A stretch of DNA of 64,000 nucleotides from Actinophytocola sp963727495 (GCA_963727495.1 CAVSGQ010000003.1:1-64000); one strand, 5' to 3'; positions 52,575 through 62,156 are shown, counted from the first letter of the stretch. Notes: generated from the letters alone by a model not told the origin. Numbers and translations are program-made.

Positions 52575-53051
52575 CTACTCCTCCGCCGCCGTCGCGCGGC
52601 TCAACACCGAGTGCCCCCCGGTCGACCCGTGCCCCCCGGTACCGCGCTGCGAGCCGGGAAGGTCCGCCACCTCACGGAACACCGCGTGCTCCACGCGCTG
52701 CACCACCAGCTGGGCGATCCGGTCCCCCCGGCGCAGCACGACCGGGTCCCGCGGGTCGTGGTTGATCAGGCAGATCTTGATCTCGCCACGGTAGCCGGAG
52801 TCGATCGTGCCCGGGGTGTTCACCACGCTCAGCCCCACCCGGGCGGCGAGGCCGGAACGCGGATGGACGAACGCGGCGTACCCGTCCGGCAGGGCGATCG
52901 CGACGCCGGTGGCGACGACGGTCCGCTCGCCCGGCGGGATGACCGCGTCAGCGGTGGTCACGAGGTCCGCGCCGGCGTCGCCCGGCCGTGCGTACGACGG
53001 AACGGGAACGTCCGGATCGAGCCGGGTCAGCAGGACCTCCACGCTGGGCAC
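52575..53051 (-). CDS. dut: Deoxyuridine 5'-triphosphate nucleotidohydrolase
   Basis: A 158-residue trimeric dUTPase that converts dUTP to dUMP. Five motifs are visible: ARPGDAGADL, HPRSGLAARVGL, NTPGTIDSGYRGE, RGDRIAQLV and the C-terminal GSQRGTGGHGSTGG arm. GTG start at 53051. It is divergent from the DUF3093 gene by 24 bases and coupled with DUF3710. Confidence 0.95.
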   Translation of the reverse strand: MPSVEVLLTRLDPDVPVPSYARPGDAGADLVTTADAVIPPGERTVVATGVAIALPDGYAAFVHPRSGLAARVGLSVVNTPGTIDSGYRGEIKICLINHDPRDPVVLRRGDRIAQLVVQRVEHAVFREVADLPGSQRGTGGHGSTGGHSVLSRATAAEE

Positions 53052-53075
53052 GACCGGCGAGACTACTCTGAGGTC

Positions 53076-53549
53076 GTGACCGACACGCACGCCAGTACCG
53101 GCACCGTCTACCGGGAGCGGCTCTACGTCACCTGGTACTGGTGGCTGCTGCCGTTGCTCGCCGCCGGCCTGCTGGCGGCGGAGGTTCATCTCGGCTATCC
53201 GGGCGTGCGGGCGTGGTTGCCCTACGTCCTGCTGCTGCCGGTCACCGCGCTGCTGATCTGGCGCGCGGGCTCGGCCGGCGTCCGGGTCCAGGACGGCGAG
53301 CTGCGGGTCGGCGATGCCCACGTACCGCTGCGCTTCGTCGGCGAGGTACAGATCGTGCCCGCCAAGGACAAGCGCAGGGCGCTCGGTCCGCACCTGGACC
53401 CGGCCGCCTTCGTTCTGCATCGGGGATGGATCGGTCCGGTGGTGCGGTTGCGGCTGACCGACCCCGACGACCCGACCCCCTACTGGGTGGTCAGCACACG
53501 ACACCCCGACCGGTTGGCCGAGGCGCTTCGTGCCGGCGACCGGGCCTGA
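53076..53549 (+). CDS. DUF3093 membrane protein
   Basis: A 157-residue DUF3093 protein (Rv2698-like) with two N-terminal membrane helices (VTWYWWLLPLLAAGLLAAEV and WLPYVLLLPVTALLIW) and a cytosolic beta-rich domain (RVQDGELRVGDAHVPLRFVG, PYWVVSTRHPDRLAEAL). Function unknown. Confidence 0.9.
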   Translation: MTDTHASTGTVYRERLYVTWYWWLLPLLAAGLLAAEVHLGYPGVRAWLPYVLLLPVTALLIWRAGSAGVRVQDGELRVGDAHVPLRFVGEVQIVPAKDKRRALGPHLDPAAFVLHRGWIGPVVRLRLTDPDDPTPYWVVSTRHPDRLAEALRAGDRA

Positions 53550-53558
53550 CCGTTCGGA

Positions 53559-53867
53559 TCAGGCGCAGTCGCGGCAGATGTACTGGCCGTTGCTCTCCTC
53601 GGCCAGCCGACTGCGGTGATGCACGAGGAAGCACTTGGAGCAGGTGAACTCGTCGGCCTGCTTGGGCACCACGCGCACGGTGAGGTCCTCGCCGGACAGA
53701 CCGGACAGGTCCGCACCGGGCAGCTCGAAACTCTCCGCGGTCTCCGACTCGTCGACGTCGACGACGCCGGACTGGTTTTCGTTGCGACGCGCCTTGAGCT
53801 CCTCGAGCGAGTCCTCCGCGAGGTCGTCGGCCTCGCTGCGACGTGGCGCGTCGTAATCGGTGGCCAT
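53559..53867 (-). CDS. DUF4193 zinc-ribbon protein
   Basis: A 102-residue DUF4193 protein (Rv2699c-like). An acidic N-terminal half (SEADDLAEDSLEELKARR) is followed by a zinc ribbon with FTCSKCFLVHHRSRLA and YICRDC, giving four Cys ligands. It is often highly expressed in actinobacteria; role unknown. Confidence 0.93.
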   Translation of the reverse strand: MATDYDAPRRSEADDLAEDSLEELKARRNENQSGVVDVDESETAESFELPGADLSGLSGEDLTVRVVPKQADEFTCSKCFLVHHRSRLAEESNGQYICRDCA

Positions 53868-54315
53868 GGTCTTGCACCCCCACTTCAGGATGTGTGTGCC
53901 GCTGGTCAACGTTCCGGGGCCGCGATTTGTGCCCGCCAGCAGAAGTGACGCAGGTCTCGCGGTCAGACCCGCGTCGGAATCGATTCGCTTGGAACGTTCT
54001 CCGACTGGAGCGCGCAGAGGGTAGCCCATGGAACGGTGCTCAGCCAGCACATCACCCGTTCGGGTGTGTCCGCCGACCATCGGGTAGCGACCCTTGCCGA
54101 CCGATGCCGTCCATGGTGCGATGTTGATCGTCGGACGTCACGGAGCGCGTCCGGACGACCGCGAACGGCGATGACGGCACGCCTGTGACTCAATCTCGAC
54201 ACGGTGTGCCTTCAGCGGCCGCCCGGTAGGACCGAAGAACTGTGAAACGAATAGGCTGATCTGCGACGAAATACTGGGTGGGCGAGGGGTCTGGGACCGG
54301 TAGGGAGGCGGGCAG
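53868..54315. other. Divergent intergenic region
   Basis: 448 bases between the DUF4193 and cei-like genes, less GC-rich than the neighbouring genes. It should hold both promoters. No convincing -35/-10 pair, RNA gene or coding frame was recognised. Confidence 0.5.
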
Positions 54316-55020
54316 GTGGCGTCCGGCAACGTGTGGCGGAACAACCGGCCACAGCGCTATCGGCGACGCCGGCCGCTGCCCGCGCTGATCCTGATCCTCA
54401 TCCTCTGCGTCGCCGCGACCATCGTGTGGCTGCGGGTGATGAACTCCGTCGACGACACGCAGAGCGCCACGCACTGCGACCCGCCCGGACCTCGGCCCAC
54501 GACCACCACCAAGCCCTCGGCCCCGCCGACCACGCTGGGTCAGGCCCTCGACAACGGCTCGCTGGACCGCACCGTTCCGCAGCCGCCCGGCCAGGTGCTG
54601 GTGCGCGTGGTGAACGCGGGCACGAAGAAGGGCGCCGCGCGGATCGTCACGGAGAGCCTGCGCCAGCTGGGCTTCGCGAAGGTCGCCGAGCCGGCGAACG
54701 ACCCGCTCTACGACGACACGATGACCTGCCGGGCGCAGATCCGGTTCGGCCCGCAGGGCACGGCCGCGGCGCGCACGCTGTCGCTGATCGAGCCGTGCGC
54801 CGAGCTCATCCGCGACGACCGCAAGGACGCGACGGTCGACATGGCCATCGGCGAGCGGTTCGACGACCTCCGGCCGACCTCGGAGAGCCGCAGCGTCCTC
54901 GAACAGCTCACCGACTGGGCCGCCGCCCATCCGAAGGCGAAGGGCGGCCTGCAGGCCGACGGCCCCAAGCCCAGCATCAGCCCGGACCTGCTCACCGCCG
55001 CCCGCGACGTCCACTGCTGA
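54316..55020 (+). CDS. cei: Cei-like envelope integrity protein (LytR C-terminal domain)
   Basis: A 234-residue membrane-anchored protein. A basic N-terminus (RRRRPLPALILILILCVAAT) gives one membrane helix at ~20-40, then a Pro/Thr linker, then a LytR_C-type domain (VLVRVVNAGTKKGAARIVTE, FGPQGTAAARTLSLIEPC). In M. tuberculosis the gene at this place (Rv2700, cei) supports cell-envelope integrity. GTG start. Confidence 0.88.
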   Translation: MASGNVWRNNRPQRYRRRRPLPALILILILCVAATIVWLRVMNSVDDTQSATHCDPPGPRPTTTTKPSAPPTTLGQALDNGSLDRTVPQPPGQVLVRVVNAGTKKGAARIVTESLRQLGFAKVAEPANDPLYDDTMTCRAQIRFGPQGTAAARTLSLIEPCAELIRDDRKDATVDMAIGERFDDLRPTSESRSVLEQLTDWAAAHPKAKGGLQADGPKPSISPDLLTAARDVHC

Positions 55021-55032
55021 CCCGCCGGCCGC

Positions 55033-55815
55033 TCAGATGTCGGCCAGCCCCGTCTCCTCGAGGACCGCGCGGAGCTCGTCGGCGATCCCCGGGGTGGCCA
55101 CGAACGTCATGTCCGACCCGGACTCCGGCAGCCGGACCACCGCGCCCGCCTCCTGTGCGATCAGCGCGCCGCCGGCCCAGTCCCAGCGGTTGAGGCCGTG
55201 CTCGAAGTAGCCGTCCAGCCACCCGGCCGCGACCGCGCACAGGTCCAGCGACGCCGCACCCGCCCTTCGGATGTCCCGCACCCGGGTCAGCAGCCCCGCG
55301 ACCCCCGCCGCCTGCCGCGCGCGCCGCTCCGCGCGGTAGGCGAAGCCGGTCGCCACCAGGGACAACGAGAGCCGGGACGCCGAGGACACCCGCAGCGGGC
55401 GGCCGTCCAGGAACGCCCCGCCGCCGCGGGTGGCGGTCCACCGGCGGCCCGACGCGGGCTCGACGACCGCCGCCGCGACCGACACGCCGTCCACCTGTGC
55501 CGCCAGCGACACCGCGTACCAGGGGAATCCGTACAGGTAGTTCACGGTGCCGTCGATCGGGTCGACCACCCAGCAGACCCCGCCGCCGGGATCCCCCGCA
55601 CCGCCCGACTCCTCGCCCAGCACCGGCTCGCCGGGGCGCAGCGAGGCCAGCCGTGAGCGGACCAGTTTCTCCACCGCGAGGTCGCCCGCGGTGACCACGT
55701 CGGTCTCGCTGGACTTGGTGTCGACGTCGTGGATCGCGGCCTCGCGGGCCGTCCGGGCGAGCGCCGCGGCCTCGACGGCCACGTCGGTCGCGATCTCGAG
55801 AAGGTCTGCACCCAC
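55033..55815 (-). CDS. suhB: Inositol monophosphatase family protein (SuhB-like)
   Basis: A 260-residue Mg-dependent sugar/inositol phosphatase. Metal-binding motifs: VLGEES, WVVDPIDGTVNYLYGFP and WDWAGGALIAQEAGA. It would make free myo-inositol for phosphatidylinositol and mycothiol. GTG start at 55815. It is divergent from ppgK, as in M. tuberculosis. Confidence 0.92.
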   Translation of the reverse strand: MGADLLEIATDVAVEAAALARTAREAAIHDVDTKSSETDVVTAGDLAVEKLVRSRLASLRPGEPVLGEESGGAGDPGGGVCWVVDPIDGTVNYLYGFPWYAVSLAAQVDGVSVAAAVVEPASGRRWTATRGGGAFLDGRPLRVSSASRLSLSLVATGFAYRAERRARQAAGVAGLLTRVRDIRRAGAASLDLCAVAAGWLDGYFEHGLNRWDWAGGALIAQEAGAVVRLPESGSDMTFVATPGIADELRAVLEETGLADI

Positions 55816-55883
55816 GAGACCTATCCGACCACACCGGGCTAATCTCCGGTGAACGGCTTGCTGAATCGAGTACGAAGGGATCC

Positions 55884-56651
55884 GTGGGGATGGGCGCAAC
55901 CCTCGGCTTCGGCGTGGACATCGGTGGATCGGGCATCAAGGGATGCACGGTCGACCTGGACGCCGGGAGGCTGCACGGTGAACGGATCCGGATCGCCACG
56001 CCGGACCCGTCCAAGCCGGACGCGGTCGCGGACGTCGTCAAGCAGATCGTGGACGACTTCGGCTGGCACGGGCCGGTCGGCGTCACGCTGCCGGCGGTGA
56101 TCAAGCGCGGTGTCGCGCACACCGCGGCCAACATCGACAAGTCCTGGCTGGGCACCGACGCGGCGACGCTGTTCGCCGAGCGGCTCGGGCTGGACGCGCC
56201 CGGCGTCGTCGTGCTCAACGACGCCGACGCGGCCGGCATCGCCGAGATCTCCTACGGCTGGCCGGACGACCGCGACGGGGTGGTGGTGCTGCTGACGTTC
56301 GGCACCGGCATCGGCAGCGCCGTGTTCGTCGACGGCCGGCTCGTGCCCAACACGGAGTTCGGCCACCTGGAGGTCGACGGGCACGACGCGGAGACGCGCG
56401 CGGCGGCGTCGGTCAAGGAGGACAAGGACCTGACCTGGGCCGAATGGGCGCAGCGGGTCACCCGTTACATCCGCGGGCTCGAGGACCTCATCTGGCCCGA
56501 CCTGATCATCGCCGGTGGCGGGGTCAGCAAGAAGGCCGACAAATGGCTGCCGCTGCTGGACGTGCGGACCCGGGTCGTGGCCGCCGAACTGCGCAATGAC
56601 GCGGGCATCGTGGGCGCCGCGGTGGCCGTTCGGGAGAACCTGCACGGCTGA
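55884..56651 (+). CDS. ppgK: Polyphosphate glucokinase
   Basis: A 255-residue ROK-fold glucokinase that uses polyphosphate or ATP. Motifs: LGFGVDIGGSGIKGCTVDL, VTLPAVIKRG, VLNDADAAGIAE and LLTFGTGIGSAVFVDG, and the glucose-binding EFGHLEVDG. It lacks the ROK zinc-binding cysteines, as expected for PpgK. The start is GTG 55884 or ATG 55890. Confidence 0.95.
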   Translation: MGMGATLGFGVDIGGSGIKGCTVDLDAGRLHGERIRIATPDPSKPDAVADVVKQIVDDFGWHGPVGVTLPAVIKRGVAHTAANIDKSWLGTDAATLFAERLGLDAPGVVVLNDADAAGIAEISYGWPDDRDGVVVLLTFGTGIGSAVFVDGRLVPNTEFGHLEVDGHDAETRAAASVKEDKDLTWAEWAQRVTRYIRGLEDLIWPDLIIAGGGVSKKADKWLPLLDVRTRVVAAELRNDAGIVGAAVAVRENLHG

Positions 56652-56700
56652 GCACGACTCGATCTTGGCTGGGCCGACACCCACCACGGAGTATCGTCGT

Positions 56701-56706
56701 TACAAT
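56701..56706 (+). promoter_or_regulatory. Candidate -10 element upstream of sigA
   Basis: TACAAT lies 98 bases upstream of the sigA start in the 152-base gap after ppgK. No good -35 at 16-18 bases is seen, so the call is tentative. Confidence 0.3.
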
Positions 56707-56803
56707 GGAACGGTGCCCGCGGCTCACGGTCGCCGGGCTTTCCCCGAAATCCGGTTGACCAGGTCTTCTGGTCGCCGTGATCGATTGCAGCGAAAGGGCG
56801 TAC

Positions 56804-58168
56804 GTGGCAGCCGCACGATCCGCAACCCGACGCTCCAGCGCCTCCGCGAGCGCCGCCAAGCCGGCGAACGCTCAGCCGGATACCGACGACTCGACCGAGA
56901 AGCCCACCACATTGAAGACCGCGACCAAGAAGGCGCCTGCCACGAAGACGCGGGCGCCGCGCAAGTCGACCAAGACCGCGACGACCGGCGCCCGCAAGAC
57001 CAAGGCGACCGAGGCCAACAAGAAGGCCGACGGGGCCGCCGAGCCGGGCGACGGCGAGGAGCCGGATCTCGAGTCCCCGAACATCGAGGACCTCGAGGAC
57101 GTGGAGATCGACGTCGTCGACGACACCGTCGAGGAGGAGCCCGCCGAGAAGGAGCCCGCCAAGGACACCAAGGACGGCGACTTCGTCTGGGACGAGGAGG
57201 AGTCCGAGGCGCTCCGGCAGGCGCGCAAGGACGCGGAGCTCACCGCGTCCGCGGACTCGGTCCGCGCCTACCTCAAGCAGATCGGCAAGGTGGCGCTGCT
57301 CAACGCCGAGGAGGAGGTCGAGCTCGCCAAGCGGATCGAGGCCGGCCTGTACGCGGCGGAGCGGGTGCGCAAGGCCGAGGAGGAGTCCTCGGAGAAGCTC
57401 GTCCCGCAGATGCGGCGTGACCTGCGCTGGATCGTCCGGGACGGCGAGCGGGCCAAGAACCACCTGCTCGAGGCGAACCTGCGGCTCGTGGTGTCGCTGG
57501 CCAAGCGCTACACCGGGCGCGGCATGGCCTTCCTGGACCTCATCCAGGAGGGCAACCTCGGCCTGATCCGCGCGGTCGAGAAGTTCGACTACACCAAGGG
57601 CTACAAGTTCTCCACCTACGCCACGTGGTGGATCCGGCAGGCGATCACCCGGGCCATGGCCGACCAGGCGCGGACCATCCGCATCCCGGTCCACATGGTC
57701 GAGGTGATCAACAAGCTCGGCCGCATCCAGCGCGAGCTGCTCCAGGACCTCGGCCGCGAGCCGACGCCGGAGGAGCTGGCGAAGGAGATGGACATCACCC
57801 CGGAGAAGGTGCTGGAGATCCAGCAGTACGCCCGGGAGCCCATCTCGCTGGACCAGACCATCGGCGACGAGGGTGACAGCCAGCTCGGCGACTTCATCGA
57901 GGACTCCGAGGCGGTCGTCGCCGTCGACGCGGTGTCGTTCACGCTGCTGCAGGACCAGCTGCAGTCGGTGCTGGCGACGCTGTCCGAGCGCGAGGCGGGC
58001 GTGGTGCGGCTGCGCTTCGGCCTCACCGACGGCCAGCCGCGCACCCTGGACGAGATCGGCCAGGTCTACGGCGTGACGCGCGAGCGCATCCGCCAGATCG
58101 AGTCGAAGACGATGTCCAAGCTGCGCCACCCGTCTCGGTCGCAGGTCCTGCGCGACTACCTGGAGTGA
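56804..58168 (+). CDS. sigA: Principal RNA polymerase sigma factor SigA/HrdB
   Basis: A 454-residue primary sigma factor. The N-terminal ~140 residues are a Lys/Thr/Ala-rich then acidic region typical of actinobacteria. Region 1.2 is SVRAYLKQIGKVALLNAEEE, region 2 includes LAKRYTGRGMAFLDLIQEGN and YKFSTYATWWIRQAITRAMA, and region 4.2 RTLDEIGQVYGVTRERIRQI. The GTG start at 56804 follows the ribosome-binding-like gaaaggg. Housekeeping transcription. Confidence 0.97.
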   Translation: MAAARSATRRSSASASAAKPANAQPDTDDSTEKPTTLKTATKKAPATKTRAPRKSTKTATTGARKTKATEANKKADGAAEPGDGEEPDLESPNIEDLEDVEIDVVDDTVEEEPAEKEPAKDTKDGDFVWDEEESEALRQARKDAELTASADSVRAYLKQIGKVALLNAEEEVELAKRIEAGLYAAERVRKAEEESSEKLVPQMRRDLRWIVRDGERAKNHLLEANLRLVVSLAKRYTGRGMAFLDLIQEGNLGLIRAVEKFDYTKGYKFSTYATWWIRQAITRAMADQARTIRIPVHMVEVINKLGRIQRELLQDLGREPTPEELAKEMDITPEKVLEIQQYAREPISLDQTIGDEGDSQLGDFIEDSEAVVAVDAVSFTLLQDQLQSVLATLSEREAGVVRLRFGLTDGQPRTLDEIGQVYGVTRERIRQIESKTMSKLRHPSRSQVLRDYLE

Positions 58169-58172
58169 GTCG

Positions 58173-59057
58173 CTAGAGCGGCTCGGGTGTGGCTCGCGGC
58201 TCCCTGGAGCGCAGCGTGAGCCCGATCACGACCGCCGCGATGCCGGACGCCTCCGGCAGGCTCGGAACCTGCCGGAGGACGACCAGCCCGATCAGCGTCG
58301 CGGTCACCGGCAGCAGCGCCAGCAGGAGCGCGAACGAGGCCTGTCCGAGCCGCTTGAGCACCACCTGGTCCAGCACGTACGGCACCACGGTGGACAGCAC
58401 GCCGACGCCGATCCCCAGCAGCAGCAGGCGCGGCGAGCGCCACACCGGCCCGGTGCCGAGGGCGAGCGGGACGAGGGCGACGGTGGCGACCGCGAAGCCG
58501 ACCGCGAGCCCGTCCACGCCGGTGCCGATGTCGGCGACCCGCTTGCCGAGCACGATGTAGCCGGCCCACAGCAGCGCCGCGGTGAGCGCGCAGAGCACGC
58601 CCAGGGTGCTGCCGGACCACTGCACGTCCGCTATCAGCAGAACCCCGCAGATGACGAGCAGCAGGGCCGCGACGTCGCGGCGCGTGCGGGACCCGAGCGC
58701 GGCGACCAGGACCGGCCCGACGAACTCCAGCGCGACCGCGGTGCCGAGCGGCAGGCGGGCGATGGCCTCGTAGAACGCGATGTTCATCCCGGCCGTGACC
58801 AGCCCGAACAGCGCGGCGAGCCAGAACACCGTGCCGCGCCAGGCGCGCCGGCCCGGCCGGCGCCAAGCGAGCAGCACGAGCGCCGCCCCGAGCTGGCGCA
58901 ACCACGCCACGCTCGCCGGGTCGACCTCGGCGAACAGCCAGACGGCCGCGGCCGCCCCGAGGTACATCGAGACGCCGCCGACGACGAAGAGTAACGGTGC
59001 CGGCACCCGTCGCACTTGTGGCACGCGCGCGACCGAGTTCACCAGCTGATCCTGCAT
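58173..59057 (-). CDS. EamA/RhtA-type DMT exporter
   Basis: A 294-residue protein with ten hydrophobic helices in two EamA repeats (LLFVVGGVSMYLGAAAAVWL at the start; FYEAIARLPLGTAVALEFVG; ATLIGLVVLRQVPSLPEASG). The pattern is that of the threonine/homoserine exporter RhtA branch. Substrate inferred only. It is convergent with sigA, with 4 bases between the stops. Confidence 0.88.
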   Translation of the reverse strand: MQDQLVNSVARVPQVRRVPAPLLFVVGGVSMYLGAAAAVWLFAEVDPASVAWLRQLGAALVLLAWRRPGRRAWRGTVFWLAALFGLVTAGMNIAFYEAIARLPLGTAVALEFVGPVLVAALGSRTRRDVAALLLVICGVLLIADVQWSGSTLGVLCALTAALLWAGYIVLGKRVADIGTGVDGLAVGFAVATVALVPLALGTGPVWRSPRLLLLGIGVGVLSTVVPYVLDQVVLKRLGQASFALLLALLPVTATLIGLVVLRQVPSLPEASGIAAVVIGLTLRSREPRATPEPL

Positions 59058-59234
59058 GCCGGGACGGGTGCTGCGACAACTGGGTTAAATCTTGGTTTGA
59101 GGGATCTCTCATTAAGGCGGGGAACACTGACGATAGGGAGAACGTCTGGAAGAGTAGAAGGCGCGAGCACCGATGTGGTCGCAGCCGGAGACGGCATCGG
59201 AGTTACCCGGTGCCGGGACGGAGGGAGATCTGCC

Positions 59235-59420
59235 ATGAACACCACACTCGCCCGCCCCGACCTGACCGCTGCCGACCGCTGCGACCGTTGCGGAGCCGCC
59301 GCGCAGGTCCGGGCCATTCTCCCGTCCGGGGGCGAACTGCTCTTCTGCGGGCACCACGCCCGCAAGCACAAGGAGCGCCTGCGTGAGCTGGAGGCTGACA
59401 TCCAGCAGGGCCAGGCGTAG
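59235..59420 (+). CDS. DUF7455 small zinc-ribbon protein
   Basis: A 61-residue actinobacterial DUF7455 protein. CDRCGAAAQVRAILPSGGE and LLFCGHHARKH supply Cys/His metal ligands, and a charged helix ends it. Ribosome binding site gagggag. It is often found beside the principal sigma gene. The 177 bases upstream are AT-richer and hold its promoter. A strong terminator follows. Confidence 0.88.
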   Translation: MNTTLARPDLTAADRCDRCGAAAQVRAILPSGGELLFCGHHARKHKERLRELEADIQQGQA

Positions 59421-59441
59421 CCGAGAGCCAGACGACACGGT

Positions 59442-59475
59442 CGCGGGCGGGATCCGGGGAGGGATCCCGCCCGCG
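59442..59475 (+). terminator. Terminator after the DUF7455 gene
   Basis: A perfect 14-bp stem, cgcgggcgggatcc (59442-59455) with ggatcccgcccgcg (59462-59475), and a 6-base loop, 21 bases past the stop and followed by tcgtgtct. Confidence 0.85.
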
Positions 59476-59488
59476 TCGTGTCTCGGGA

Positions 59489-59510
59489 CCGGAACGGGGA
59501 GACTCGCGGG
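59489..59510. repeat. Copy of the GGACTCGCGGG intergenic repeat
   Basis: The unit ccggaacggggagactcgcg resembles, with one inserted base, the reverse-strand units near 15,116-15,157. It also lies directly behind a terminator, in intergenic DNA. Confidence 0.5.
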
Positions 59511-59594
59511 CCGGAATGTTCCGGGTATCCACGACGCCACCGACCGTTACCGTGTAGAGCGGGGTCGGGGTTCTCACAAGCTGGGGCGGGTGTG

Positions 59595-60941
59595 ATGGCG
59601 TCGTTCAGATTCAGTCGTGGCAACCCTTCCGTGAACTCCCTGCTCAACCGGGCGCGGCGTCTGCGAGGCCGGCAGCACGTCGCGGAGGCGCTGGCGAGCT
59701 ATCGCGAGGCGTGCGACCTCATGCGGGCCGCGTCGCAGGACCTGCCGACCGACCCCGACCTGGCCGAACAGCTCGCCGGTGCGCTGGTCGAGATGGGCGC
59801 CTGCCAGCTGGTCCTGGGCGACGCCGAGGACGCCGCCACCACCCTCACCGAGGCCGAGTCGGTCTGCGAGAAGCTCGCCAGGCTGCAGTCGGCCATGCGC
59901 TCGCCCGAGATCACGATCACGATACTGGAGGACGTGGTGGAGTGGCCGGGCATGTGCGGCGAGCCGAGGACCGCCAATCTGCTCGCGGTCGCCGTGGCGT
60001 ACCGCGCGCTCGCCCACAACGCGATCGGCAACCCCTTCTCCGGGATCTCCGACGCCCAGCAGGCGGTGCTCACCCACGTGCTGCTGGCCGAGGACGACCC
60101 GAACAGCTCGTCGTGGCTCGAGGTGGCGCAGTCGGCGGCGGCCGCTGCGCACGTGCAGGTCTTCCTCAACGGCGACCCGGAGCTCGCGGTAGCCGCCGCC
60201 GACTACGCCGTGTCGACCCTGCTGGACGCTGTCCGCGACGGTGCACCCGTGGGAGAGCCGCACATGCTCGCCGCGATCGAGAGCTCGGTGATCGTCGAGA
60301 CGGCACTCGCCCGGCCGCGGGCCATGGTGGGCGTCCTACTCCACCCGTCGGGCAGCGCGCTCGGTCCGCGGGACATCGCCGACCTGGCCGGCCACCTGGC
60401 GGCCCGGCGCAGCCTGCCCGACGTACTGGCCGAGCGTGCACCGGACCTGGCCGGCGAGCTGCCCGACCTGGCGGTGGCGGACACCACCCTGGTTCCGTTG
60501 ATGCGGGTGAACTGGCACCGGGCACCGGAGTTCGCCGAGCGGCTGTCCGTGCTGTGCCGGACGTGCTTCGACGACAACGACGTCACGGGGGCGTTGCGCC
60601 TGGGACTCGAGGCGCATGCGCTGTTCGCCGGGGCGTCGATGCTCGGCACCACGCCGATGCGATACCAGTACCACCGCTACGGTCCGGCCTGGGCGCGCGT
60701 GCTGCACGCGATCGGCCGGTACTGGCAGGACCGCGGTGAGCAGGTCGGCGTCCTCGACGCCGCCGGCTGGCTGGGCGGCGTGCTGAACAACGTGCTGGTG
60801 CACGCGCTCATCGACGAGGACATCCGGACCGCCACCCGCCCGCAGGCGCAGTGGTTGCGCGAGACGTACCGGGCGGCGGGCAAGGACCTGCTCATGCAGC
60901 GAGCGGAGGAGCGGCTCGCGATGCTCGACCGGTTCGGGTGA
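59595..60941 (+). CDS. Alpha-helical TPR-like protein of unknown function
   Basis: A 448-residue soluble, mostly helical protein. The first ~100 residues look TPR-like (NRARRLRGRQHVAEALASYR, DLAEQLAGALVEMGACQLVL, GDAEDAATTLTEAESVCEKL). The rest is an Ala/Leu-rich helical array ending with LLMQRAEERLAMLDRF. The ATG at 59595 was chosen (a GTG lies directly before it); the open frame upstream is arginine/glycine-rich. The family was not recognised. It is convergent with the ROK gene at 6 bases. Confidence 0.75.
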   Translation: MASFRFSRGNPSVNSLLNRARRLRGRQHVAEALASYREACDLMRAASQDLPTDPDLAEQLAGALVEMGACQLVLGDAEDAATTLTEAESVCEKLARLQSAMRSPEITITILEDVVEWPGMCGEPRTANLLAVAVAYRALAHNAIGNPFSGISDAQQAVLTHVLLAEDDPNSSSWLEVAQSAAAAAHVQVFLNGDPELAVAAADYAVSTLLDAVRDGAPVGEPHMLAAIESSVIVETALARPRAMVGVLLHPSGSALGPRDIADLAGHLAARRSLPDVLAERAPDLAGELPDLAVADTTLVPLMRVNWHRAPEFAERLSVLCRTCFDDNDVTGALRLGLEAHALFAGASMLGTTPMRYQYHRYGPAWARVLHAIGRYWQDRGEQVGVLDAAGWLGGVLNNVLVHALIDEDIRTATRPQAQWLRETYRAAGKDLLMQRAEERLAMLDRFG

Positions 60942-60947
60942 GCCGGG

Positions 60948-62084
60948 TCAGACGGCGTCGAGGACGGGTTCGAAGGCCAGTTCGGCGGCGCCGAGGAGGG
61001 TGACGTCGGCGCCCAGGGTCGAGGCGACGATGCGGGTGCCGCCGACCGCGCGCGACACCAGGGAGCGTTCCCGCACCGCGGCCGCCACCTCGGCGATCAG
61101 GGTGGCCGGCAGCGCGGTGAACAGGTCCCCCAGCACGACGAGCTCCGGACCGAGCACGTTCACGACGTTGACCAGGCCCAGCGTGAGCCACTCGGCGAAC
61201 TCGCCCAGCCGCGACCGGATCGACCCGGGGTCCGCGGCCAGCGACCGCAGCTCGGCCACCACGGCCCCGCGCGGAACGCTCTCCCGCAGGCCGAGCGCCC
61301 GGCACAGCGCGCGCTCCCCCACCTCGGTCTCCCAGCAGCCCCGGCTACCGCAGTAACAAGGTCGCCCACCTGGATGGACGACCATGTGCCCGAGCTCGCC
61401 GAGATATCCGGCGGTTCCGCGCAAGGAGGACCCGTCGGAGATCACGCCACCTCCGACGCCCACGTCGGCCGTCACGTAGACGGCGTCGGCCGATCCCCGG
61501 GCGGTCCCGCGCAGGTGCTCGGCCAGCGCACCCAGCTCGGCGTCGTTGCCGACCATGATCGGGACCTCGAACACCGAACCGAGCCGCTCGCCGAGCGGCA
61601 CGTCGGTCCAGTGCAGGTTCGGCGCCTCGTGCACCAGGCCGTCGTAGCGCCGGACCACGCCGGGCACCGAGACGCCGGCGGCCACCATCTCGACGCCGAG
61701 TTCGGCCGCCAGGACCATGGTCGAGTCGATGACGTGGCTGATGACCTCGTCCGGCTCGCGGGTGCGGAGCCGCAGGTTCCAGCTGTTGCGGCCGAGGATC
61801 TCGCCGCCGAGGCCGACCAGCGCGATGGCCACCTGCTCGACGCGCACGTCCACCGCGAGCACGACGGCGGCGTGCGGCTGGGGCAGCACGAGCAGCGACG
61901 GCCGTCCGGCGCCGCTGCGCTGCCGCGGCACGCGTTCCTCCACGACGCCGGACTCGGCGAGCCCGTCCACCAGGGCCTTGATCGTGCTGCGGTTGAGCCC
62001 GAGCTCAGCCGCGAGCGACGCCCTGGTGCACGGGCCGTCGACGTGCAGCCTGCGTAACAGGACCGTACGGTTGTGCCGGCGCAC
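60948..62084 (-). CDS. ROK-family transcriptional repressor (XylR/NagC-type)
   Basis: A 378-residue repressor. The N-terminal winged helix (RRLHVDGPCTRASLAAELGL, NRSTIKALVDGLAESGVVEE) precedes the ROK sugar-binding domain (VGNDAELGALAEHLRGTARG, DVGVGGGVISDGSSLRG, GELGHMVVHPGGRPCYCGSR), with the zinc cysteines in CYCGSRGC. The GTG at 62084 is the best start; the frame is open for a further ~25 codons without a common start. It lies downstream of the sugar ABC genes on the same strand and probably represses them until the sugar binds. Confidence 0.88.
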   Translation of the reverse strand: MRRHNRTVLLRRLHVDGPCTRASLAAELGLNRSTIKALVDGLAESGVVEERVPRQRSGAGRPSLLVLPQPHAAVVLAVDVRVEQVAIALVGLGGEILGRNSWNLRLRTREPDEVISHVIDSTMVLAAELGVEMVAAGVSVPGVVRRYDGLVHEAPNLHWTDVPLGERLGSVFEVPIMVGNDAELGALAEHLRGTARGSADAVYVTADVGVGGGVISDGSSLRGTAGYLGELGHMVVHPGGRPCYCGSRGCWETEVGERALCRALGLRESVPRGAVVAELRSLAADPGSIRSRLGEFAEWLTLGLVNVVNVLGPELVVLGDLFTALPATLIAEVAAAVRERSLVSRAVGGTRIVASTLGADVTLLGAAELAFEPVLDAV

Positions 62085-62156
62085 CTCGTCGGGCCTGGCC
62101 CCAGGCTGGGCGTCCCGGTGGGTGTGCTCGCCAAACCCCTCGCTCCTGTCGTGCCG